6,257 nt of DNA from Lachnospiraceae bacterium (GCA_003542935.1 DPJQ01000165.1:27593-33849); one strand, 5' to 3'. Shown: positions 1 through 6,257, counted from the stretch's first letter. A program made the numbers and translations. Notes: generated by a model from the sequence alone, not told the origin.

Positions 1-1
1 C

Positions 2-535
2 TCCTGCATGGGCTATGAGGTGGCGGCTACGCTGGGAGTAAAATTTGCCGAACCGGAGGCGGAAGTGTACTGCGTGGTCGGTGATTCCAGCTTCCAGATG
101 CTGCACAGTGAGATTATGACGATCATGCAGGAGCGCCAGAAAGTAAACATCCTTGTGTTTGATAATTGCGGCTTCGGGTGTATCAATAACCTGGAGATGA
201 ACCATGGTATTGGCAGCCTGGCGACGGAATTCCGCTATACGGACGGGAAGAAGCCCACAGGCGATCTGATTCCTGTGGATTACGCCAAAATCGGGGAGGG
301 GTACGGGTTCAAAACCTACACCTGCCGTACTATTGCGCAGCTGGAAGAGGCCCTGGAGGATGCAAAGCAGCAGGCCGTCGCCTGTCTCTTTGACCTGAAA
401 GTGCTCCCGAAGACCATGACAGACGGTTATGAATCCTGGTGGAATGTGGGGATTGCCACCACATCTGTAAAGGAATCCGTCAACCGGGCGGCAGAGGGAG
501 TCCTGAAAGGACGCAGCGAGGCCAGGGAATATTAG
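2..535 (+). CDS. iolD: IolD, 3D-(3,5/4)-trihydroxycyclohexane-1,2-dione hydrolase, C-terminal part
   Basis: Partial gene, cut by the left edge; the last 177 residues and the stop are visible, out of roughly 640 usual for the family. The enzyme is cytosolic and thiamine-diphosphate dependent. In myo-inositol catabolism it opens the ring of trihydroxycyclohexane-1,2-dione to give 5-deoxy-D-glucuronate. The visible part is the C-terminal ThDP-binding domain. A GDSSF motif (nt 80-94) lies 28 residues before the Asn of DNCGFGCINNLEM, which matches the GDG-x(25-30)-N cofactor and metal motif of ThDP enzymes. Downstream blocks GIGSLATEFRY, GDLIPVDYAKI and VLPKTMTDGYESWWNVGIA are strongly characteristic of IolD and separate it from acetolactate synthases. 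The GDG glycine is a serine here (GDS). The gene ends 31 nt before iolB, which uses its product, so the two are probably co-transcribed. Confidence 0.95.
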   Translation, partial: SCMGYEVAATLGVKFAEPEAEVYCVVGDSSFQMLHSEIMTIMQERQKVNILVFDNCGFGCINNLEMNHGIGSLATEFRYTDGKKPTGDLIPVDYAKIGEGYGFKTYTCRTIAQLEEALEDAKQQAVACLFDLKVLPKTMTDGYESWWNVGIATTSVKESVNRAAEGVLKGRSEAREY

Positions 536-566
536 CAGGAAAAGGAAACAGACAGGAGGACGGAGA

Positions 567-1352
567 ATGGGCAAAGTGTTCGGCTACCCGGCACATAATG
601 ATGTCGGCGAGCAGGTGCTGACCACCTATGAGGGTGACTATAAAGATATGAAAATGGATATCCGCGTATATCGGATGAAAGGCGGTACAGGGCGCCGTTT
701 CGGCCGGGAGGGGGAGGAGACGGCAGTGCTTTTGCTGTCCGGCCGGATCTGTTTCCTGTATGACGGACAGACAGTGGAGGCGTCCCGGAAAGATGTATTC
801 ACAGAGGGGCCCTGGTGCGTGCATGGCTGTACAGGAAAAGAGGTGGAAGTGAAAGCCGGAACCGACGCGGAGATTCTGGTACAGTGTACCCACAATGACA
901 GATGTTTTGATACGGAATTATACAGGCCGGAAGATGTGCCCTGGGGGTATTCCTGTGTGGGGAAATTCGGCAATGTGGCGAAACGCCGGGTTAATACCAT
1001 ATTTGACCATGATATTTCCCCGGTGTCCAACATGGTGCTGGGGGAAGTACTCAATGACCGCGGAAACTGGTCCGGCTATCTGCCCCACCGCCATCCTCAG
1101 CCGGAAACCTACTATTTTAAATTTGACCATCCGGAAGGATTCGGAGCCAGTTTTGTGGGGGACCGGGTCTTTAAAAGTGTGGACGGCAGTTTTGCGGCGA
1201 TTCCCGGCGGAGAGCTGCACCCCCAGGCGGTAGCGCCGGGCTATCAGATGTATACCTGCTGGATGATCCGGCACCTGGAGGGAAATCCGTGGCTGCAGAC
1301 GGACCGGTGTGAGGATGAGCGCTATATCTGGTTGCACGGGGCGGAGGTTTGA
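567..1352 (+). CDS. iolB: IolB, 5-deoxy-glucuronate isomerase
   Basis: Complete gene of 261 residues, slightly shorter than the roughly 270 of the Bacillus subtilis protein. It isomerises 5-deoxy-D-glucuronate, the product of IolD, to 5-deoxy-2-keto-D-gluconate (2-deoxy-5-keto-gluconate) in the cytosol. The fold expected for the KduI/IolB family is a double cupin. The metal-binding cupin is recognisable in SGYLPHRHPQPETYYF (residues 169-184), where His174, His176 and Glu180 are the likely metal ligands. The fourth ligand is probably His218 in GELHPQAVAPGYQMYTCWM. The FGASFVGDRVF segment (residues 192-202) also fits IolB. The ATG start is supported by AGGAGG at 554-559, seven nt upstream; no closer in-frame start has such a site. 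It follows iolD by 31 nt and is the last gene of the operon, since a terminator lies about 100 nt downstream. No lesion is seen. KduI is the main alternative family, but the IolD neighbour and the motifs favour IolB. Confidence 0.95.
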   Translation: MGKVFGYPAHNDVGEQVLTTYEGDYKDMKMDIRVYRMKGGTGRRFGREGEETAVLLLSGRICFLYDGQTVEASRKDVFTEGPWCVHGCTGKEVEVKAGTDAEILVQCTHNDRCFDTELYRPEDVPWGYSCVGKFGNVAKRRVNTIFDHDISPVSNMVLGEVLNDRGNWSGYLPHRHPQPETYYFKFDHPEGFGASFVGDRVFKSVDGSFAAIPGGELHPQAVAPGYQMYTCWMIRHLEGNPWLQTDRCEDERYIWLHGAEV

Positions 1353-1447
1353 CAGTTATAGAGATGTATTTGTCTTGATACTTTATCGACAGGGAACACA
1401 TTCTGAGTCATTTAAGAAATGAGTACAATCTGTATATTTTATAACCG

Positions 1448-1477
1448 TTGATTCAACAGCCTGAACTTTGTTATACT
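1448..1477 (+). promoter_or_regulatory. Sigma-A-like promoter candidate nested in the terminator
   Basis: TTGATT (1448-1453) and TATACT (1472-1477) are 18 nt apart, and the -10 box has an extended TGn element (TG at 1469-1470). Each hexamer differs from consensus at one position. Transcription would begin near 1483-1486, at the start of the right arm of the terminator hairpin, leaving a leader of about 125 nt before the start at 1611. The match is good, but promoter activity is inferred from sequence only. Confidence 0.55.
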
Positions 1478-1499
1478 GTAAACAGTTCAGGCTGTTTTT
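1455..1499 (+). terminator. Intrinsic terminator of the iol operon
   Basis: A perfect 12-bp inverted repeat (AACAGCCTGAAC at 1455-1466, GTTCAGGCTGTT at 1485-1496) is followed by a run of five Ts (1495-1499) on the + strand. The 18-nt loop can extend the hairpin with TGTT/AACA pairing (1469-1472 with 1481-1484) across a two-base bulge. The T run lies only on the right side, so the terminator acts on rightward transcription, that is, after iolB. The same bases overlap a promoter candidate, so the palindrome could also serve as an operator. Confidence 0.85.
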
Positions 1500-1596
1500 G
1501 TATGCTTTATGCGGCAAAAAAGCCTCCTGAGAAAACGTTGATGTGCATCTGCTGCGGAAGATCTGTGTTTGTCCGCTGTGCGGGAAACCGGGTGAA

Positions 1597-1603
1597 AGGA
1601 AGG
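1597..1603 (+). promoter_or_regulatory. Ribosome binding site that decides the start at 1611
   Basis: AGGAAGG lies seven nt before the ATG at 1611. An upstream in-frame GTG at 1605 would be one nt from the same site, which is too close, so the ATG is preferred. The protein beginning MARTVGIGIQ also matches the usual N-terminus of this family. Confidence 0.7.
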
Positions 1604-1610
1604 TGTGAAT

Positions 1611-2674
1611 ATGGCGAGAACCGTAGGAATCGGAATCCAGAGTTTTGAGAAAATACGGGAGAACGACTGCTTTTACGTGGATAAAACCGGGTTTATCAAA
1701 GAATGGTGGGAGAACAAAGACGATGTGACGCTGATCATCCGGCCCAGGCGTTTTGGGAAGACGCTGAATATGAGTATGGCGGAGCAGTTTTTTTCGCTGG
1801 AGTATGCCGGTCGAAGCGATTTGTTCCAGGGGCTGTCCATTTGGGAGAAACTGGTATCTTTTGTCCGAAATCTGTTCAATGCCACCTTTAAGAGTAATCC
1901 GTATATGGAGAGGGCTCTTCTGACGGGATTACCAGGGTGAGCACACCGCAGGCGTTCCTTGGGAAGGAGTCCATTTTCTCGGATCTGGATAATCTGGAGG
2001 TAGTAACGACTACGGCCGAAAAATATGAAGACTCTTTTGGCTTTACCCAGCAGGAAGTGGAGGATGTACTGGATGAGTACGGTTTGTCCGGGCAGGTGGC
2101 AAAGGTAAGGGAATGGTATGACGGTTTTACTTTCGGAACGAGACGGGATATGTACAATCCCTGGTCGATTTTAAACTATATAGATAAAAAACGTTTCGCC
2201 CCCTACTGGGCCAATACCAGCAGCAACAGCCTGGCGGGAAAGCTGATCCGCGAGGGGAGCGCAAGGGTGAAGAACATCATGGAGGATCTGCTGGAGGGAA
2301 AGACGCTTCACACGGAAATTGACGAGCAGATCATATTTAACCAGCTGGATGCCAGTGAGAGCGCGATCTGGAGCCTGCTGCTGGCCAGCGGTTATCTGCG
2401 TGTGGAGAACTATACGTTTCTTGAAGAATGGGGACGTGAGGAGTATGATCTGGTGCTGACGAACAAAGAAGTACGCATCATGTTCGAGCGGATGATCCGG
2501 GGCTGGTTTGCGGGAGACGGGTCGGTATACAATGATTTTGTGGAGGCCCTGCTGCGCGGTAATAAGATTGAAGAAAAGAGGTATGCGGCGACGCTGGAGG
2601 CGAAGGGCATTGCCACAGAGCGGATCCGGAAGTATGGATTTGCTTTTGAGGGGAAGAAAGTTCTGATCGGGTGA
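1611..2674 (+). pseudogene. Decayed AAA-ATPase-like / PD-(D/E)XK nuclease family gene
   Basis: This is a broken member of the family that pairs an N-terminal AAA-ATPase-like domain (Pfam AAA-ATPase_like) with a C-terminal PD-(D/E)XK nuclease domain (PDDEXK_9). The family is common and multi-copy in gut Clostridia and Bacteroidetes, and its function is not established. Frame 1 (1611-1940, 109 residues) carries FYVDKTGFI and the P-loop-like RPRRFGKTLNMSM with Lys50. It then passes directly from GLSIWEK to LVSFVRNLFNATF, whereas relatives, as I recall them, have about 100 residues in between, including the Walker B-like LLDEYDTP. A missing base in the Gly codon at 1926-1927 shifts the frame, causing a stop at 1938-1940. 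Reading resumes in the next frame (ITRVS from 1928) and runs to 2674 through WYDGFTFG, NPWSILNYI, YWANTSSNSLAGKLIREG and a C-terminal RIRKYGFAFEGKKVLIG. Between NDFVEALLRGN and KIEEKRYAA the nuclease core (about 90 residues in relatives) is absent. The intact protein would be roughly 550 residues. With both active sites missing it is very probably inactive. Confidence 0.85.
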
Positions 2675-2806
2675 GTGAAAATACTTGATTTTTCCTCCTG
2701 ATGTGAGTAAAGTAAGGGTGTATGTCCTGCAGGTGCTTTTTTCGCCCGATGCAGAGATATACACTCTTATTCCATGTAAAATACGCGCGAGCGAAAGGAG
2801 CTATAT
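2675..2806 (+). other. leuS leader and upstream region
   Basis: The 132-nt gap contains a weak promoter candidate, TTGATT (2685-2690) and TAAAGT (2708-2713) with 17-nt spacing. It also holds an imperfect hairpin and the leuS ribosome binding site AAAGGAG (2794-2800), six nt before the ATG. Many Firmicutes synthetase genes have a T-box leader of 200 nt or more. This gap is too short for most of them and lacks the conserved AGGGTGG-ACCGCG antiterminator core, so T-box control is not supported. Confidence 0.5.
2714..2768 (+). repeat. Imperfect inverted repeat (hairpin) in the leuS leader
   Basis: AAGGGTGTAT (2714-2723) pairs with ATACACTCTT (2759-2768) over 10 bp with one G-U. Inside it, CTGCA (2727-2731) pairs with TGCAG (2750-2754) across a small internal loop. 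The terminal loop is 18 nt and contains six Ts. No T run follows the outer stem, so it does not look like an ordinary intrinsic terminator. A role in transcript stability or regulation is possible but not shown. Confidence 0.45.
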
Positions 2807-5212
2807 ATGAGTCAGGTATACAATCCCAAAGTAATCGAGAGAAAATGGCAGAAGGTCTGGGAGGATGAGAAGGCTTTTGCCGCTGTAAATGATTATACGA
2901 AGCCGAAATTTTACGCGCTGGTGGAGTTTCCCTATCCTTCGGGTCAGGGGCTCCATGTAGGGCATCCCCGTCCCTACACGGCCCTTGATATCGTGTCCAG
3001 GAAAAGACGGATGCAGGGCTACAATGTGCTGTTTCCCATGGGCTGGGATGCGTTCGGCCTGCCCACGGAGAATTACGCGATCAAAAATAAAATCCATCCG
3101 AAAATTGTGACAAAAAATAATGTCCGGCGTTTCAAGGGGCAGCTCCAGGCCCTGGGCTATTCCTTTGATTGGGACAGGGAGATCAATACCACCGATCCCA
3201 ACTACTATAAATGGACCCAGTGGATCTTCCTGAAACTGTTCAAGGCGGGCCTTGCCTACAAGAGCGAGATGCCCATCAACTGGTGTACCTCCTGCAAGTG
3301 CGGCCTGGCCAACGAAGAAGTAGTGAACGGCGTCTGCGAGCGCTGCGGCAGCGAGGTGGTGCGCCGGGTCAAGAGCCAGTGGATGTTAAAGATCACGAAT
3401 TATGCCGACAAGCTGATCGACGACCTGGATGGCGTGGACTATATCGAGCGGGTCAAAGTGTCCCAGAAAAACTGGATCGGCCGCTCCAACGGCGCCGAGG
3501 TGGAGTTTGCCTTGAAAGATAAGGAAGAAAAACTGCGTATCTACACCACCAGGCCGGATACGCTGTTTGGCGTGACCTATATGGTGTTGTCCCCGGAGCA
3601 TCCCTATCTGGAGAAATATAAAGATGAGATTTCCAACTGGGACGATATTGTGGCTTACCGTGAAATGGCATCGAAGAAATCGGATTTTGAGCGCACGGAG
3701 CTGGCCAAGGATAAGACCGGCGTACAGATCGAGGGGCTTTCGGCCGTCAATCCGGTGAACGGCAAGGAGATTCCCATCTGGGTATCGGATTATGTCCTGA
3801 TGTCCTATGGCACAGGCGCCATCATGGCGGTGCCGGGCCACGATACCCGCGACTGGGAGTTTGCGAAGAAATTCAACCTGCCCATCATCGAGGTGATCGC
3901 GGGCGGCGATGTGGAGAAAGAGGCCTACACGGATGTGGCCACCGGTACCCTGGTGAATTCCGGTTTCCTGACCGGAAAATCCGTGGAGGAGGCCAAGAAA
4001 GCCATAATCGACTGGCTGGTGGAACGGGGCCTGGGCGTGGCCAAGACTAATTTCAAGCTCCGCGACTGGGTGTTTTCCCGCCAGCGTTACTGGGGAGAGC
4101 CGATCCCGATCGTGAAATGCGAAAAGTGCGGATTTGTGCCCGTGGATGAGAGCGAGCTGCCCCTGGAGCTCCCCGAGGTGGAGAACTATGAACCCACCGA
4201 CAACGGCGAGTCGCCGCTGGCAAAGATGAGGGACTGGGTGGAGACCACCTGCCCCTGCTGCGGAGGGCCGGCCAAGCGGGAGACCGATACCATGCCCCAG
4301 TGGGCCGGTTCCTCCTGGTATTTTCTGCGCTATATCGATCCCACGAATGACCAGGCCCTGGCCAGCCCCGAGGCCCTGAAATACTGGATGCCCGTGGATT
4401 GGTACAACGGCGGTATGGAGCATACCACGCTGCATCTGCTGTATTCCCGTTTCTGGCACAAATTCCTCTATGACCAGGGTGTGGTGCCCTGTCCGGAACC
4501 CTATCAGAAGCGGACATCCCACGGTATGATCCTGGGATCCAACGGCGAGAAGATGTCTAAATCCAGGGGCAACGTGGTGAATCCCGACGATATCGTGAAC
4601 GAGTTCGGCGCGGATACCCTGCGTACTTACGAGATGTTCATCGGTGCTTTTGACGCCGCCGCGGCCTGGTCCGACGACGGTGTGAAGGGCTGCCGCCGTT
4701 TCCTGGACCGTGTGTGGAAGCTGCAGGATCTGGTGACGGAGGAAACCGGATACAGCAAAGCCCTGGAGACCCGGATGCACCAGACCATCAAGAAAGTGAG
4801 CAATGATTTTGAAAATCTGAAATACAATACGGGTATCGCCGCCATGATGGCGCTGATCAACGATTTCTCCAGGGCAGGCAAGGTGACCAGGGATGAATAT
4901 AAGACGTTTTTGACCCTGTTAAATCCGGTGGCCCCCCATATTACCGAGGAACTGTGGGAATTGGGCGGCTTTGGGGGCAGGCTCTACGAGGCCTCCTGGC
5001 CGGAGTATGACGAGGCCAAGACCGTGGAGGATACCGTGGAGATCGGCGTCCAGATCAACGGTAAGCTCCGGGGTACGGTGCGGATAGCCAGAGACGCTTC
5101 GAAGGAAGATGCCCTGGCGGCGGGAAAGGAGGCGGTGTCTGACCGCCTGACCGGAAACATTGTCAAGGAGATCTATGTTCCGGGGAAAATTATCAATATT
5201 GTGCAGAAATAA
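2807..5212 (+). CDS. leuS: Leucyl-tRNA synthetase
   Basis: Complete 801-residue class I synthetase that charges tRNA-Leu with leucine in the cytosol, using ATP; the length is normal for bacterial LeuRS. The active-site signatures are HVGH (residues 50-53, after VEFPYPSGQGL) and KMSKS (582-586). The editing domain that clears mischarged tRNA is intact, with TTRPDT (247-252, including Thr252) and GTGAIMAVPGHDTRD ending at Asp349, where Asp346 is the likely conserved editing aspartate. Two Cys4 sets suggest bound zinc: Cys160/163/177/180 in the first insertion, and Cys438/441/482/485 before the WAGSSWYFLRY block. The anticodon-binding region includes NPVAPHITEELWELG, and the C-terminal domain ends in VQINGKLRGTV and KEIYVPGKIINIVQK. 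GMILGSNGE leads directly into KMSKS, so no leucine-specific domain is inserted there, unlike in E. coli. The start has a good AAAGGAG site six nt upstream. A secreted LRR protein gene begins 13 nt after the stop. Confidence 0.98.
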   Translation: MSQVYNPKVIERKWQKVWEDEKAFAAVNDYTKPKFYALVEFPYPSGQGLHVGHPRPYTALDIVSRKRRMQGYNVLFPMGWDAFGLPTENYAIKNKIHPKIVTKNNVRRFKGQLQALGYSFDWDREINTTDPNYYKWTQWIFLKLFKAGLAYKSEMPINWCTSCKCGLANEEVVNGVCERCGSEVVRRVKSQWMLKITNYADKLIDDLDGVDYIERVKVSQKNWIGRSNGAEVEFALKDKEEKLRIYTTRPDTLFGVTYMVLSPEHPYLEKYKDEISNWDDIVAYREMASKKSDFERTELAKDKTGVQIEGLSAVNPVNGKEIPIWVSDYVLMSYGTGAIMAVPGHDTRDWEFAKKFNLPIIEVIAGGDVEKEAYTDVATGTLVNSGFLTGKSVEEAKKAIIDWLVERGLGVAKTNFKLRDWVFSRQRYWGEPIPIVKCEKCGFVPVDESELPLELPEVENYEPTDNGESPLAKMRDWVETTCPCCGGPAKRETDTMPQWAGSSWYFLRYIDPTNDQALASPEALKYWMPVDWYNGGMEHTTLHLLYSRFWHKFLYDQGVVPCPEPYQKRTSHGMILGSNGEKMSKSRGNVVNPDDIVNEFGADTLRTYEMFIGAFDAAAAWSDDGVKGCRRFLDRVWKLQDLVTEETGYSKALETRMHQTIKKVSNDFENLKYNTGIAAMMALINDFSRAGKVTRDEYKTFLTLLNPVAPHITEELWELGGFGGRLYEASWPEYDEAKTVEDTVEIGVQINGKLRGTVRIARDASKEDALAAGKEAVSDRLTGNIVKEIYVPGKIINIVQK

Positions 5213-5225
5213 TCAAGGAGAAAAG

Positions 5226-6257
5226 ATGAGAGAGAAAATGAAATTGTGGTTTACGGCGGCGGTTTCCCTGTTCCTGGCGGTGTGTCTGTTGCCGATGAGC
5301 CCGAAGGCGGAAACAAAAACAGGGATCTGCGGAAGCCTGACCTGGGAGCTGGATGAGGCAGGTACGATGCGTGTCAGCGGCAATGGCCCCCTGATGGATG
5401 AGAGGGGCAAGCTGGGCGGTTTTGTCTACAATCATTCCAAGGTGAAGAGGGCAGTCATCGAAGAGGGGGTAACGGCTATTGGCGATTACGCGTTCAAAGA
5501 CTGTTATTATATGGAATCCGTTTCCCTGCCCTCCACACTACAGTCTATAGGAGAGGAAGCGTTTGTAAAATGTGAAGCGTTGTCGTCCGTCGTACTGCCG
5601 GCCGGCCTGCGGGAAATAGGCGAGGAGGCATTCCGGGAGTGCAAAAGCCTGCAGAGCATTGTGATTCCCGGAGGGACGGAGAAAATCGGAAAAGGTGCTT
5701 TTATATTCTGCACATCCATGACCAGGGCAGAACTGCAGCCGGGGCAGACGGTGGTCGCGGATGAAATGTTTACGAAATGTTATTCTCTGCAGGAGGTATC
5801 CCTGCCAGACGGTTTGAAAACGATCGGCAAACGGGTGTTTGATACTTGTCATGCGTTGTCAAAGGTTTCGATTCCCGGCACGGTGACCGAGATCGGTGAA
5901 TCGTCTTTCAGCGATACGGCCATAACCGGCATTGTCATTCCGGACGGCATGAGTACAATTCCCGAAGCTGCGTTTTCCCTGTGCCGCTCTCTGAAAAGTG
6001 TAAAAATACCGGCGAGTGTAAAAACGATTGAGTTCCACGCATTTTTCGCCTGTGAATCTTTAAAGCGCGTGGAGCTTCCGGAAACATTGAGCGTTTTGGG
6101 AAATCAGTCTTTCCAGTCTTCCGGGCTGACCGGTATTGTGGTGCCGGGGAGTGTGAAAACGGTGGGCCCCTGGGCTTTTACCCAGTGCAGCAAACTGAAA
6201 ACGGTGATTCTCGAGGAGGGCGTAAAGAAAATCGGCAAGCAGGCTTTTTATCAGTGC
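5226..6257 (+). CDS. Secreted BspA-type leucine-rich-repeat protein, N-terminal part
   Basis: Open at the right edge; 344 codons are visible without a stop. Residues 1-28 look like a Sec signal peptide: basic MREKMK, a hydrophobic stretch (LWFTAAVSLFLAVCLLP) and a possible cut after SPKA. LAVC at 17-20 has Val before Cys, which does not fit a lipobox, so a lipoprotein is unlikely. Residues 34-58 (CGSLTWELDEAGTMRVSGNG) resemble a short domain often preceding LRR_5 repeats in clostridial secreted proteins. From residue 82 come eleven full repeats and one partial repeat of 22-23 residues, with the pattern IG..AF..C.SL..V.IP..v. Such proteins sit on the surface or outside the cell and may bind host or bacterial ligands; the ligand here is unknown. 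The missing C-terminus would show whether there is a cell-wall anchor or binding module. AAGGAG at 5215-5220 lies five nt before the ATG. The gene starts 13 nt after leuS with no terminator between them, so readthrough from leuS is likely. Confidence 0.9.
   Translation, partial: MREKMKLWFTAAVSLFLAVCLLPMSPKAETKTGICGSLTWELDEAGTMRVSGNGPLMDERGKLGGFVYNHSKVKRAVIEEGVTAIGDYAFKDCYYMESVSLPSTLQSIGEEAFVKCEALSSVVLPAGLREIGEEAFRECKSLQSIVIPGGTEKIGKGAFIFCTSMTRAELQPGQTVVADEMFTKCYSLQEVSLPDGLKTIGKRVFDTCHALSKVSIPGTVTEIGESSFSDTAITGIVIPDGMSTIPEAAFSLCRSLKSVKIPASVKTIEFHAFFACESLKRVELPETLSVLGNQSFQSSGLTGIVVPGSVKTVGPWAFTQCSKLKTVILEEGVKKIGKQAFYQC
5469..6257 (+). repeat. Tandem LRR_5 coding repeats (11 full, 1 partial)
   Basis: Units of 69 nt (23 residues) encode residues 82-219 (six units), 242-287 (two), 310-332 (one) and 333-344 (partial). 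Two shorter 66-nt units encode residues 220-241 and 288-309. The short units lack the conserved Cys and carry TGIVIP or TGIVVP instead of the usual SL..V.IP core. The DNA units have diverged from each other, so this is an old protein repeat rather than a recent DNA expansion. Confidence 0.85.

Larger units (their letters stand above)
1353..1610 (+). other. Intergenic region between the iol operon and the decayed AAA/nuclease gene
   Basis: This 258-nt gap holds the operon terminator, an overlapping promoter candidate and the ribosome binding site of the next gene, each listed separately. The first 100 nt are AT-rich and contain only a weak 6-bp inverted repeat (TCATTT at 1408-1413, AAATGA at 1417-1422), which I do not assign a role. 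I see no small gene with a convincing ribosome binding site, no tRNA and no riboswitch here. Confidence 0.7.

Noticed and set aside
1408..1422. Short inverted repeat TCATTT/AAATGA after iolB
   Set aside because: It is only 6 bp, AT-rich and without a T run; it is of a size expected by chance in this AT-rich stretch.
1448..1648. A 66-codon reading frame rich in Cys (MIQQPELCYT...) across the terminator region
   Set aside because: It starts inside the promoter/terminator palindrome, has no ribosome binding site, and overlaps the well-supported start at 1611 in another frame.
1920..1940. Programmed -1 frameshifting to make a full AAA/nuclease protein
   Set aside because: No slippery heptamer or downstream pseudoknot is visible, and the joined product would still lack the Walker B region and the nuclease active site.
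2715..2747. T-box-like or terminator-like sequence (AGGGTG followed by GGTGCTTTTTT)
   Set aside because: The match to the T-box core stops after the first six bases, and no stable stem ends directly before the six Ts.
3386..4780. A 464-codon open frame on the - strand inside leuS
   Set aside because: It lies entirely antisense to a clearly recognised leuS, its protein matches no family I know, and long antisense frames are expected opposite GC-rich coding DNA.
5275..5289. Lipobox-like LAVC in the signal peptide of the LRR protein
   Set aside because: The residue before Cys is Val rather than Gly, Ala or Ser, and a plausible ordinary Sec signal-peptide cleavage point (SPKA) follows.

Overview
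This window looks like chromosomal DNA of an anaerobic Clostridia bacterium, most likely of the Lachnospiraceae type. This is inferred from protein style (the leucyl-tRNA synthetase and AAA-family sequences read like gut Clostridia), strong AGGAGG-like ribosome binding sites, moderately GC-rich codon use and tightly packed genes all on the + strand. No database search was possible, so all family assignments rest on recognised motifs.

Positions 2-1352 hold the end of a myo-inositol catabolism operon. It begins with the C-terminal part of iolD, which hydrolyses the ring of trihydroxycyclohexane-1,2-dione to 5-deoxy-glucuronate. A complete iolB follows and isomerises that product to 5-deoxy-2-keto-gluconate. 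The two genes are 31 nt apart, so they catalyse consecutive steps from what is probably one transcript. A strong intrinsic terminator about 100 nt after iolB closes the operon. A good sigma-A-like promoter overlaps that same hairpin and could start the next transcript.

Positions 1611-2674 hold a decayed gene of the AAA-ATPase-like / PD-(D/E)XK nuclease family (proteins usually annotated only as ATP-binding protein). A one-base frameshift splits it. Compared with my recollection of intact relatives, it has also lost the Walker B region and the nuclease active-site region, so it should be non-functional.

Positions 2807-5212 encode a complete leucyl-tRNA synthetase (leuS). Its short leader contains an imperfect hairpin but no recognisable T-box. 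Only 13 nt after leuS, and without an intervening terminator, begins a secreted leucine-rich-repeat protein of the BspA / LRR_5 type. That gene is open to the right edge of the window, with 344 codons visible.

I see no CRISPR array, tRNA, rRNA, insertion sequence or phage gene, and nothing I would call a clearly new system. The points most worth a second look are the way the AAA/nuclease gene decayed, the promoter nested in a terminator, and the linkage of a housekeeping synthetase to a surface LRR protein.
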